DNA of 64,000 nt from Bimastos eiseni. Taxonomy: Eukaryota > Annelida > Clitellata > Crassiclitellata > Lumbricidae. The notes beneath the pieces are model-generated. The model was not told the DNA's origin. It ran no database searches and was given only the letters and a program-made list of their open reading frames with translations. A program made the position numbers and the translations under genes. Within the stretch, counting starts at the first letter, position 1; every line of letters starts with the position of its first letter. Positions 24,901 through 36,184 of the stretch are shown here, piece after piece. The DNA lies in assembly GCA_959347315.1 (NCBI GenBank), contig OY365816.1, positions 27,655,215 to 27,719,214 on the forward strand, written 5' to 3'.

Positions 24901-27900
24901 TCTCATTTAATTGATAATCTAATCTTATCGGATCTAATGCAATTATCCAATCCAATCTAAAATGATACAAGCATACCTAATCAAATCTTGTCCAATCTGC
25001 TCGATGCCAATATATTCCAATAAATCCAATCGTGTTTAATCTATCTAGCCTGTCAACTCCTCCTAAACCATCCGATGCAAATCAATCAATTAAATAATAA
25101 ATTAATAGCTTCTATAGCATACGCGTACAAAGCACGAAGCCACCTGGCAATGGGGCACCAAAATCGAGCAGACCAGACCTCAAGACAGAGAAGCCGGCTC
25201 TGGCAGTAGGCGCTCTAGGGAGTTACAAAAAATTGCGATGCCCTGACCCATCCAAAAAGGCAACTATTAGAATAGAATTGAATGGAATAGAATAGATTAC
25301 ATCACACTGCATTGGACTACATTTGAAAAGGTTCAATTGAATTACAATTAAATTAATTATATTGATTTGAATTGGATTGAATTGGATGAGGCCAGATGAG
25401 TATCGCTCAGGCAATAATGCATATACTAAAAACAACGTAACTTGCCACAAAGTATGGATGTCTTCCCAGCATCTTGGCATCGTCATGGCAACGTCTGATC
25501 GTTGTCTTCAGCAGCTGTTGTTCCATGTTCTCCTCCAGACCCGACTTGTCCATTCCCCACCACGGATCTACGATCTCCAGGTTGATTCCCCGACGATTCC
25601 CGTATTCCCTCAACCGTGGATAGACCCGTTCCATCAACACCGTCCGTTCGTACTCCGTCTCTGACCGGACAAGACGAGCCCACCGTTATGCGAACTACTC
25701 TTGACCGTGTAGAATAGTGGGGAAACAGTACAGTGTAGTGGGGAAACAGTGTGAACGGAAGGAACCAAATTTAAAAAATGGTGCTTTCTCATTGGTTGGA
25801 CCTCGCTCTGGAACAGAGCCCGTTGGCGTTGCGTTTGTCCCCAGGGTACGCACTGACTTTTCACACTGATTCCTTTTATTCGCGCTTTAGAACTGTTCTT
25901 TCCAGCCGTGCTGGAGACGGGAGTGCTTCTGAGTAGAAACCTTAAACGGGCGCTATATAAATCTTCATAAGGAACGAATGCATGAGTATATTTATTGTAT
26001 TCATGAACTAAAAAAAACTGTATGGGAGTCAAATCCAACTGGCATAAATTAACATCCGGATAAAGAATCCTACCGAAAGTGGAGTGAACATAGAAGCCGA
26101 TCGTTGCTGGTCGATGAAGACTGTCGGACGCATCGAAATCTCCCTCAAGGACTTTCCTTCGCAACCCATCTTCCGGTCTGTCCAATTGCTGTTTTCTTTC
26201 AAGGTCGTGATCAGTCGGTGGCGCCACAGGTGAGGCACCCACCTCCAAGTCCCCATCGCTGTCAGCTGGATCATCTGGCCGACTAAGACTTGATCCAGCC
26301 CGCCGAGTCTTCGCTCCAAGGGTGACGGCTTCAGATCTGCTAGACTCAAGGACGGCTTCAAGTCCCCTCTGGTCCGAATCATGCGAAAGTCCAGGCAGCG
26401 AGAGGTAGAAGGGTGGAACAAATCTTGAGAAACTGGCTGATTCACTGGAATTCAAGGACGGGATCCTCTGAGCTCTAGATTCACTTCCTGTGGTCACGTG
26501 ATGTGCACCGAATCTCAGACCGACGTCGTTGTAGATAGAAGAGTATGTGTCCTCTTTCAATTTCAACTGCCAGAGAAAAACGTCATGAAATGAGGTAATC
26601 ACAGGTGTCTGTTATAAGTGATCATTCATTGTTTATATCTCGACCCAAATGTACACAATACGCATTTTATGAAGCCCTCAAAATCGAGGGTTGTCGCTGC
26701 CGTTGTACCAGTTGCATTTTGGTTATTGATTCTATTGTTCTTGACTCCATTATTTAATTGTTTTCGTTGTCGTTGTTCAAATTTTGGAATCTTAATTGTC
26801 ACTGGCTTTATTGCTGTTTCTTCAAGTTTATTTTACTCTAGTTTTTAATTCTGATCATTATTGCCTCGGCTACTCATTGCTGCACTAATTACACTGATGT
26901 TCCCTACTTTCATTGATGCCATTGCGCATGTTATTAATGACACTGTGATAGTCATTATTGTTGTTGCAGATAATATATATATATGTCCATAATTAATACA
27001 ATAGCTTCTGTCGTTTATGCATGACTGCGTTCTTGATTGCATTGTTGTAGCTGTAGATGATGATTAGACGGAAGTGGATGAAATTTTAATCTTATATTGT
27101 AATGATGTTGATGTGCTTAATGCTCGTGATGACGTTTAAGATCATAACAACAACGGCGTACGAAACGACGTCTATTGTCATCAAATCGTAATAGCTATAA
27201 TCAATAAGTTGTCTACTCGAAGCAATAAAGCTATTCGTATGCAAATTTTATTGATTATGATGATGCAGGAATTACAATAAATAACATAGGTGAACGTTAA
27301 ACTAAATCGACTCAATGTTATGAGTTGTATACACAAAGTCAGAATATCCATTTGAGAACGCTGAGATTTACCTTCTTTTCTCAGAAAATATCCTTCAAGA
27401 GGAGCTGAATAGATGCCATGAATGAGTAAAAAAGTGAGAAGACCGGTTGAAAGAGGGGAGGTGGGACAAATGCCCAGAGGTCCGGCGATACATAGGGACC
27501 CGGGTCGGGCCCGAAATCAACTAATGAAAACTATCATAGTCAGTTAGACAGAGTTTATGAGCTGCGCATTTTTAGATGTAATATTATTGACGATTAATTT
27601 ACACTGTTAATATCTGAATATTACCATACTTGTTATTATTTGTCATAGACCCATTTTCGTCTTAGAAGCCCGTGATTGCTCTGCCTATAGGGACCAGTAA
27701 TTTAATCTGCCATGGAGTATGAAATTTCTCTGCGTATGGGCACTGGGTATCTCTGCCCAGGAGTCCGGAGTTTCACTACCTACATGTACAGGCATGGAGT
27801 ATATCTGCCTAAGGGATTGGATTTTCTGTCGAGTGATTAGTGACTGAGTGAGTGAGTGAGCAAGCTGAGGGTTTTGAAAGATTCCTTAAAAGCGCAATGT

Positions 27901-28849
27901 AATAGTGAGATTCATGCATGCATATATATATATAACACATACATATGAAAATACATACATGAATGCAGACTTATAAACATGCATACACGCATTCACATAC
28001 CAACAGAGATGGAAGAAGAGATACATACATTCATTCATTCAATCAGTCATTCATTCATTCATTCAGATTTCATGATAATAATTGAGTGAACGAATGAACG
28101 AGTGAATGAAAAACTAATTGAAAAGATCTGACCGTCTGGAGATATCGATAGACGTCGTCGTTGTCGCCCAATCGATCATCACTTCCGGTTACGTCATTTG
28201 ATGACGTATGAAATCGTCTGTCAAGCCTCCGATAAATCTCGTTCTGTCAAGCGTAAAGAACAATGGTGAGTGGCAAACGGAGCAAAAGTAAAGTAAAAGG
28301 TAGGGTAAGATTATAATGGTTTTCATAGAGCGAGTAAGATACTTGTTCTTCATACTGGAGGGAGTTTGTTTCAAAGAGTCGGGACAGCAGTGGCTATGGA
28401 GCGATTTGAAAGGGTGGAGTAGAGTGAGGGTGAAAGAGGGTTAAGAGATGTGGTTGAATTATGAACAAGTGACGGAGGTATGTGGGCTGCGAGGATTGGA
28501 GTGTGTTGTAAGTGAGCGATATGTAAAGTAATGGCAAGGATAACTTATATAGCGTCACTCAATATCGACTCGACACATAGCTAGGGCTTTGTGCTGATTT
28601 CGTTCAGTTATTTTGATTAGATTAAATTCAATAAGAGGTGTCAAGAAAGGTGAGGAGTCAATGGGGTTGTTCATTACTGTTAAGATACTGTTCTAAAAAT
28701 AAAGTCGCGGTTCTATAGACAAAGAGAAACTTCCTACATGTGGTATAATTTTCATTTACCCTCAGATTATCCACGAGACGATCCTCCAGATGAAGTTCAG
28801 TCAGGCGGAACGGTTGCTTTCTTAAATGTCGGTTCCACTCGACCTTCTT
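15568..28849 (-). CDS. NACHT and WD-repeat domain protein (NWD/TEP1-like)
   Basis: Twelve minus-strand exons: 28849-28760, 28243-28133, 26566-26074, 25660-25446, 24792-24407, 23645-23485, 22904-22693, 22383-22160, 21565-21407, 20648-20501, 19823-19724 and 19316-15568. All phases agree and they sum to 6048 nt (2015 residues plus stop). Order of domains: acidic/serine linker; DUF4062-type fold ('FYVHSTFETEYERTVL', 'EIVDPWWGM') at about 225-280; NWD-type spacer ('RSWYQLYDN'); NACHT with P-loop 'SGYTGSGVTSL' at about 661-669, Walker B 'IIIFIDSVHEL' at about 756 and 'VRIVISTT'; a helical part; then about 800 residues of WD40 repeats with some 13 blade ends such as WDLVTG, WNIETE, IWEVATG and VWDLEQS. 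STAND proteins of this type act as ligand-sensing scaffolds; the function here is unknown. The P-loop Lys is Val. The intron after 25446 is GC-AG. 5' exons are uncertain. Confidence 0.88.
19573..19665. repeat. (TATG)n microsatellite
   Basis: Imperfect TATG/TGTG run in the intron before the last NACHT-WD exon. Confidence 0.85.
19867..19950. repeat. (TA)n microsatellite
   Basis: Interrupted TA dinucleotide run in a NACHT-WD intron. Confidence 0.9.
20010..20188 (+). mobile_element. Possible RNase H remnant of an LTR retroelement
   Basis: A plus-strand frame reads 'VVELLTLSLRHWL' and 'ALFLLTSAKNLSQPVQRWVL', reminiscent of the RNase H segment of Ty3-like polyproteins (elLAlv..l.HfR.YL ... HaaL.wLltsknls.r.aRW.l). 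It is short and the similarity is judged by eye. Confidence 0.25.
20370..20467. repeat. (ATTC)n microsatellite
   Basis: Interrupted tetranucleotide run next to a NACHT-WD exon donor. Confidence 0.85.
21908..21968. repeat. (CT)n microsatellite
   Basis: About 30 CT units on the plus strand, inside a NACHT-WD intron. Confidence 0.95.
23926..24146. repeat. (GACA/GA)n microsatellite
   Basis: Purine-rich GACA and GAGA repeats on the plus strand. All six frames stay open here only because of the repeat. Confidence 0.95.
25793..25968 (+). mobile_element. LINE 3'-end fragment, second copy
   Basis: A frame reads 'HTDSFYSRFRTVLSSRAGDGSASE' and stops at the same TAG context (TGCTTCTGAGTAG) as 1226-1425, followed by AAACCTTAAACGGGCGCTATA. 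It lies in the NACHT-WD intron between 26074 and 25660, in opposite orientation to the gene. Confidence 0.6.
28545..28575 (-). repeat. LINE 3'-end motif, reverse copy
   Basis: TTATATAGCGTCACTCAATA is the reverse complement of the 'GCGCTATATAA' tail seen at 25950 and 32375. Confidence 0.4.
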
Positions 28850-29132
28850 CTATATAGCATCCACAGACCAACCACTTTTAAGAGATGCTGATGTTGACGA
28901 CGATGATAATTATACCGATGATAATCATAGCGATAATAATAACAATAATAATAATAAAAATTATAATAATTGTAGCAGAAGTAGTAGCAGTAATAATAAT
29001 AATAATAATTAACTGTCGCTACCGCTACCACTACAAGTAGGCAATTACTAAAAATCCTACTACAACTGCTGCTATTACCTCAATTATTATTGTTATTATT
29101 CCTATCACTATTATCGCGATTGTTATTATTAC

Positions 29133-29919
29133 TTTTGTAGTTGTCAGTGCATGACTGTGTTCGTCGTTCTTCTGTTTCTTTTGTCTTTTCCTTGGATTTC
29201 TTGAACTCGATTGTTCGGCGATAGGTGGCAGCCGTACAATGTCCAGCTGCCGGTCACTTCGTCCAGCATAAGTTGTTGACCGCTACAGTGAACAGAAACA
29301 AGAATTCGGTTGAACGGTACGACATAGCTATGTAAACGTTCCGCTTGTCAACCATGGTATGTAATAATCAGTTTATTTTAAGTGTGTGTACTAAGTTTAC
29401 TTAACGACGCATTCATGACAAGGATGATATGCGTCATACAAGTATACATGACATGTTAGTACAGTATTGTCTCATGTTTATGAGTTAGTCTATAATAATA
29501 TTGTTCATTAAATTTATGCAGTTATCATCAATCTATGTATACATGATGCTGCAGATGGAATGTTAATACGGTATTGCCTCGGATTTAAGAGTACATCTAG
29601 AATTGTTAATTAAATTTATGCAATTATCAGTTTTTGATAAGATTTCTTCTCGATCTATGTATGTATATAATGCTGCAGAGTTCATTGGACGTATGCAGTG
29701 GTTATGCATAGTTATACGATCATCTAAACTTCTACAAGAATTCTGCTCATACTATATATATATATATATATACAATGCCATAGCTGTTATGCAGTAAACA
29801 ATTTTAAGTACATATGAAGGGTTTCCCTCAAAAATATATACAATGTTCACAGTGTTTATGCAAAACAACTGAGACTCTTTTTATACGCGCTTTAAAACTG
29901 TTATTTTCAACTGTGTTGC

Positions 29920-29950
<31 letters not shown>

Positions 29951-31356
29951 CATACATACATGTATGTATGTATGTATGTATGTACGTATGTACGTATGCA
30001 TGTACGTATGCATGTACGTATGCATGTACGTATGCACGTACGTATGTACGTACGTATGTACGTATGTATGTACGTATGTATGTACGTATGTATGTATGTA
30101 CGTATGTATGTACGTATGCATGTACGTATGCATGTACGTATGCATGTACGTATTCATGTACGTATGTACGTATGTACGTATGTATGTATGTGTGTATGTG
30201 TGTATGTATGTATGTATGTATGTATGTATGTATGTATGTATGCATGCATGTATGTATGTATGTATGTACGTATGTATGCATGTATGTATGTACGTATGTA
30301 TGCATGCATGTATGTATGTATGCGGGGTCATATCGTTGTGCATGTTTCAGTATCTATGAATATGTAGATACATTAATAAAGCGCCTTTAAAGACAGTTAC
30401 AGCCGCGCTAGAACATGACCGGAAACGACTATCACTATGACTATCACACATAACAACCAGAAGCTGGATGCGACCCCTCTCTGTAAATGAACACATGCAC
30501 AGTAACACAACAGATTGTCCTAACTTTCGTGAAGCACAGTACCTTGGCGTTCAACTTCATTTCCCCGAAACCTTCTGTCCGCTTCCAGAGATCCAGCTGT
30601 CCTGGTAATAGGGACACGATTACTTCGGACACACAGAAGGTACAAGAGACAGGTGAGACGTCGATGGCTCGAGTGGTCCATGTCCTTCTTGAGCCACTCT
30701 TGAGCCACTTTGAGCCACACGTAAGACAAGGCTCTCGACGTGTCCACTTCGCGCGATTATCTTCAACAGTTAGTTATGCTTTGACGCCACGTACGCGTAT
30801 ATACGTCGGTCAACACAACCACTTCACGTACGTCGTCTTACTCTCTTTAGTATATACGTGTATGCACGCCGTCTCGTACATACATGTACATATATATGTA
30901 TACATGTTTGTACATATGCCTATATAATATCAACATCAATTGACATATTTACATATTAATATCGATACACATAGGCCTACATGCACGCACACATTATTAT
31001 ATATATACATAGCATACATTCATATATATGTATATATATATAATATATATATATGAATGCCAGTTGTCTCAGATGAAAGTCCATTCCGTTCGGAAACCTT
31101 GATGACTGTCAAGGGGTCATTTGAGTGCGATTCAAGGCTTGATATAGCGCCTTTAGTCACTTCACCTGATTAAACATAAGATAAACACATAACCTATATA
31201 TATATATATATAATTATGTTGGGCATATATATATGTATATTATGTATTTACCTAAATGAGTACTAACTTGCGTAGAGATGGCATCACATGTATATCCATA
31301 GGTATTTCAAGACGTTTCAGATAGCAGAGATCGACCACATCTACGTGGGAGGCCAT
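29133..31356 (-). CDS. Candidate 5' exons of the NACHT-WD gene (uncertain)
   Basis: Three minus-strand candidates lie upstream of the secure exons. 29282-29133 is phase 0 to phase 0, with a pyrimidine-rich acceptor and Arg/Lys-rich content ('RKRQKKQK'). 30601-30543 has good splice sites; an in-frame ATG near its end would give MKLNAK and join 29282-29133 in phase. 31356-31268 has a well-placed ATG (CCCATGG) and a GTTAGT donor, but its phase does not join 30601-30543 in the same frame, so it is either 5' UTR with a short upstream frame or my borders are wrong. An ATG at 29356 is another possible start. cDNA is needed to choose between these. Confidence 0.35.
29922..30323. repeat. Tetranucleotide array that flips from (TACA)n to (TGTA)n/(ACGT-rich)
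   Basis: A short (TACA)n block of about 35 bp is followed directly by some 370 bp of (TGTA)n with regular TACG and TGCA variants. The two blocks are reverse complements at the join, so the array is a long potential hairpin. It keeps several frames open, none a real gene. Confidence 0.95.
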
Positions 31357-32342
31357 GGGTGGAGTGTGGAGTGTGGAGTGTGGAGTGTGGCGTGGGGAGT
31401 GGAGTGTGGAATGTGGCAATCAGCGCGGATAATCAGTTTTAATAACTGATTAATAATATTAATAACTGATTAATATTAATAATATTTGAGGAACATTTTG
31501 AAGATTCGTGATCATCCCGCCTCCTTGCAGTTTCTGGACCTGCTATTTACCCTATGGATTTAAAGGGGCTGAGGGCGACCCGCGTGCAGCCTGCATCTGG
31601 CCTGGTCCAGGGTCTGGCAAAAGGAATCACCCCCTCGGAATATTTGGCAGATCCCGATTAGAACTTGCACTTTGGACCTATGGGACTATCCTTATTCGGA
31701 GCAAACCCTAAAATTTCTATTTTACATCTGCCTTCCTTACTTTTTTCAGTAGAATGTTATGCATTTAAAGGTATTGTACATCACAGAGTGCGGATTTGAA
31801 GTTTGTTAAATAATGATTAGGCCTCATACTTACTTGCTTACTTACTTTACTTCTGAATAGTCAATGTCTAAAAAGAGCAGGTTAACAATACAGATTACGT
31901 CATTTTGTTGCCATAGGAACCATGCCTATAATATCCAACATTTAAAGATGAGACGCTTTGATACAGCGTTAGCTTCCAGCCAATCACAGAGAGCTGTCTC
32001 GAAAATAGGTCGATAATAAAGGTAAGACGTTCTTCAATTGGGATGATTATTGTAACTAGGTCTCAACCGGGATCTGGTTGAAACGCACATGTAAGCTACA
32101 TTTACAGTATACCATGCACTTTTCTTAGCCACTAACATTTAAAATTAAAATTAATCAGTTAAATGTAAAAATTTACTCATGTTTTAAGTCGCACGCTAAT
32201 GACAAATGCAAAGAATTTTGTTCAACAATTCACACAACGCATCGGGTGCGAACGGAAAGGACATCTCGAAGACAAATTTTTATTCTAATTAGCTATGTCG
32301 GTGTTAAAATTCCTTTAATCATTGGAAGGTCTGGGTTTCAGC

Positions 32343-32386
32343 TGAGGAGCGCCTCTGAGTAGATATCTTGAAGGGACGCTATATCA
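32343..32386 (+). mobile_element. LINE 3'-end motif, third plus copy
   Basis: AGGAGCGCCTCTGAGTAGAT followed by ATCTTGAAGGGACGCTATAT. Same family tail as at 1377 and 25917. Confidence 0.6.
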
Positions 32387-33245
32387 AGTATTTTTCATTG
32401 ATTGAGTAAACAAGGATAATGTTAGGTTTCCTACAAAACTGTAATGAATGAATTGATTCTTCAACTGTTGTATTGTATTTAATCGTTTGCTATGTTTCTG
32501 GGACGGTCATTTTGTATTATCCTAACTGGTCAAGTGTTGGGCGACGGATTGCTAACAGATTAAACAACCATAGTAGTTTCAGTTTAACGACACTGATTGA
32601 TAACAAAGATCATTAGCGTCGCCCTCCTCCTCGATCCAGGCTTGGGACTGGCACTGGCCGAATGCAAGCTGTTGCGGAGTTACAAATGCATCATTAAAAT
32701 TAAGTGCGCATATTAACAGTATCATAAGTAAGTGGGTATATGCTGGAAGGAGTGGGATCAATAATGTATGCAGAACCACACAAATACTTCTCGTTTAAAC
32801 GCATACATTTGAATTGACTGCGTGATTACAGAGCGGCGCCATTTTCAATCCTAGAACTCGATTTCTGTTTCCAGCAATTTAGTCATTTGCGTAAGAAAAT
32901 GGTTTGAAACCGTATAAACAAGACAGATGACGAATGATTAACATACTAAAATATGCAGTAGGACCTACTGGTGATTTTAGAAAACAAATTATGGCAAAAT
33001 TTCGATCTTACCTTAGCACAAAATGCGAAGAAAACGAAATTAAACTTGAAAATTTGTTCAAGACGCCTTTCTGCAACGGAGAATTCAACAGTGACCTCGT
33101 AAGACTGTTTATAGGTTGCCACGGTTGCGGTATTACGTCATCGCGATGGACCAATTGCACGGGGTCCAATATATACACGTTAGCACCTCATATAGCCTTT
33201 CGATTGGACAGCGGAAACAATGAGTGCATGACGTAATAAGCATGA

Positions 33246-33513
33246 CGTAGGGAGACTATAAAATGTGGGCAGAAAGGACAATTGAAACCATTATCAGCAG
33301 TAACAGCATCAGCTGCGAAAACTTCTCCATAGCTAGGTTTATACAACTGGAGAATCCACAACGAAGTCCTTATGTAGCGCCAGAGAACCACAACGAAAAA
33401 CCGAAACGACCACAACGGTCGGCATACCAAACGCCAAACTCTTCTTCTTCTTCCTCTTCTTCTCTAGTAGGGAGACTATAAAATGTGGGGAGAAAGGACA
33501 TTTGAAACCATTA
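33246..33513 (+). repeat. Pair of 45-bp direct repeats enclosing a 178-bp segment
   Basis: GTAGGGAGACTATAAAATGT and onward is repeated at 33246-33291 and 33469-33514 with two or three mismatches. The first copy is preceded by two TGACGTA words. The segment between ends in a (TTC)n run. Confidence 0.8.
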
Positions 33514-35214
33514 TAATCATATTTGGCAGTTTAATAGGGCATCCTAAACTGTGTCAAGCATCTTTTCGCTTTACTACACTTGTCTAATGAGGCAACATTT
33601 ATTTCTACGTTGACCCAGGTAACTGGTTTATTAGAAGCCAAAGAAATCTAAGTATCTGGACATTGATATAATTATGACTCCCGTTGCTGCTTCACATTAC
33701 TTCTGACGCTCAATGGAAACAAAAAACACCGTAAATCAACGCTCTACAAGTCTACGTCATAGCAATTATTTTGTCACGATAGAAAATGACGTCAAACAAA
33801 AACTAGTGTTCTGATTTATCAACTTTCTCTTTCAAGATCTTCTGTAATTTTCAGTCCACGCTTCCTCCTTCAACCTACTTTCAGGACAATCCATCTGACT
33901 CGACGCAATGCCCGTGAAAAAGCTGATGTCCTGCGCTTTTTTAAAATTTGCTCGGTATTTCATGTGCTGTGGCCATGTTGTACGATGGAATGTAGTTTCA
34001 GTTAACGACGTCGTGCTAAGACAAAGATGAGGTGTCCGCTCGATAGTCCGAAGGTTAGATAGTCCGAAGATTCTATACTCCAACATTAATTTAATTAGAA
34101 GCTGCATTAATTGATGAAAAGAATGTGTAAAACTGGTAGCTGGATTGATATGAAAAGGATCACGCCTTAATGAAATCTGAACCAAAGAATAGAATGGTGC
34201 AATCCTTCTTCTCACTAAGCATAATTCTTTTCATCAAAATTATTATAATTAAACCACGATCTCGTCACCTTTCGACTAGACACTATGGACTATCGACCCT
34301 TCGGACTATAGACACAGAACCCAAGAATGATTAGCAAAATTTAGCAAAACCCTCCTCCTTTATCCAGGCTATAGGGACCGATTGAAATACTCAAGGACTG
34401 CTTATGTTGTGTCCAGTATTTTCACGCACTGCAGGATTTGAAACTCCGACCCCTCGATCGACAGTGCAGCGCACTATTACCACTACGTACACTACATCAT
34501 GGAGAAATCCCATTCAGATTCTGATTGATCAGAGAAATCGGAAACAGAGAACATATGAACTGTTGCTAACTTATAAACTCCCACACGACACCCCTTTCCT
34601 CAGTCTTGACCGGGATCTGGCGCTACATAAATTATCGTATTGTTCCTCTGCCCGCGGACTGCAGGTGGTACACCCGCATGCTCTTCTCCAAGGCCCAATC
34701 TACAAGACTCGCCTACGTTGGTCTCACCAGCTGGAACGACTGTTCATCGGCGCCCTAACAAAACTGTGCAGGACAAAACGGTGCATACAGAACGGCACAA
34801 TTCAAAGTACCTCGACAAAACGGCACAGACCATATGGCGCAAAACAAATATTATGATACCCGTCTAGTGATTGTTTGCTTATTAGCGGTCAAAAAATACC
34901 GCCTGACGTGATAAGCTAAGTTTTACCATAATCATGCTTATATGGAAACTGGATTGATGAAAAGAAATACACCTGAATGGAAGCGGGATTTATGAAGCAA
35001 ATATACCTAAATGGAAGCGGGATTGATGAAAAACATATACCTATATAAAAGCGTGATGATGAAAAGAATCATGCGGGATTGAAGAAAAGTATTATGCCTA
35101 AATGAAAGAGGGATCGACGAAAAAAAGTATACCCAAATGGAATATATGAACTATGAACTATAAGACTTTATCAAGTTATTCCGTTATTTCTATTAATATT
35201 TTATTTCATTTTTC

Positions 35215-35640
35215 ATAAAAGAGCAGAGACCCTAGCGGGTCTCCCTGCTGAGGTCCCATCCTAGACCTCACTACAAATCGACCAAATTGTAGGTTGGCCT
35301 CAATTGAATATGCCTGGTGGGTGAATGCATAGAGTTCTGGAATGGTGTTATGGACGGCTCGAAGCATTACATTTCTCCGCAGAGTGTTGAAGTCCAATTT
35401 TACGAAGATCTGGTCTCGCTGGTTTCTTACAGCGTGTTCCGCCGCCTTTCCCCTTCCAGGGTTGCAATCCTACCTGGAGCGGGGTGACGAACTCTCCCAG
35501 CCTTTTCGGGGCATAACTATTGGCACACTTTGCTGCCAGCCTCCGCCATACGTAACCGATAACAATCTTTCGTAGCCCACCTGATTTCTTGGATAGAGCG
35601 ATAAGAGAGCCTCCAAATACCAGTTCACGTAACTGAAGAA
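35215..35640 (-). mobile_element. Non-LTR retrotransposon reverse transcriptase fragment, frameshifted
   Basis: The minus strand encodes 'GGSLIALSKKSGGLRKIVIG', 'VWRRLAAKCA', then in another frame 'KLDFNTLRRNVMLRAV', and 'MGPQQGDPLGSLLF'. The last is the QQGDPLGPLLF reverse transcriptase motif of non-LTR elements. At least one frameshift separates the parts. Only the finger/palm portion remains and the YADD region is absent. Confidence 0.8.
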
Positions 35641-35976
35641 AGTTATAAGAAAAGTTCTATTATTAATATACAGCAATAATAAATTATTATTTATTACTCT
35701 GAGGTAGGCCTACTACTACCACTACTGTTATTATTATTAATATTATTATTATTATTGTTGTCGTTGTTGTTTCAAATGTAAACTTGTCAATAATATGAGT
35801 CAATGATGACGAATATTTATTATTCTGGAACAGCTGCTCCCTCGTCAAGATCCGTCTGAGCAAAAGTTCCTTGGAACTTATTATATTATTTATTTTATAG
35901 CAATAAGAAATTATTATTTATTACCCTGAGGCAGGCCTATTATTATTATTATCAATATTATTATTCTTATTATTAT

Positions 35977-36043
<67 letters not shown>
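35977..36043. repeat. (ACT)n microsatellite
   Basis: About 22 ACT units on the plus strand. Confidence 0.95.
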
Positions 36044-36044
<1 letters not shown>

Positions 36045-36094
36045 GTCCTACTTCTAAGTTCTACCAGCACTACTCCATTGCTTCTAAATTAAAC

Positions 36095-36100
36095 TTTATT
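36095..36100 (-). terminator. Polyadenylation signal of ACSS1
   Basis: TTTATT on the plus strand (AATAAA on minus), about 85 bp downstream of the ACSS1 stop codon. Confidence 0.55.
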
Positions 36101-36184
36101 CAGTCCAATATATTACAATTTAATAAAACAATCATCAGAATAAAGTTAAACGACAGCCCCATAATGTTTTCTCTCAGCTGAGGT

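Larger units (their letters stand above)
31357..36184. other. Repeat-bearing region between the NACHT-WD gene and ACSS1
   Basis: No intact gene was recognised. It holds a (GGAGTGT)n stretch near 31365, LINE 3' motifs (32343-32386), repeated 'GTCGCCCTCCTCC...CCAGGCT' pieces (32612 and 34352), a 45-bp direct repeat pair (33246 and 33469), a reverse transcriptase fragment (35215-35640), (ACT)n (35977-36043) and the ACSS1 polyadenylation signal. A 100-codon frame at 32934-33236 has no recognisable features. Confidence 0.55.

Noticed and set aside
29814..30390. Overlapping frames of Tyr-Val-Cys-Met or His-Thr-Tyr-Ile
   Set aside because: Translation of the (TGTA)n array in all frames; no gene context.
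32934..33236. A 100-codon plus-strand frame
   Set aside because: No recognised domain, no splice or codon support; described only as part of the intergenic region.
34404..34856. A 150-codon plus-strand frame
   Set aside because: It overlaps dispersed repeat pieces and has no protein family features.
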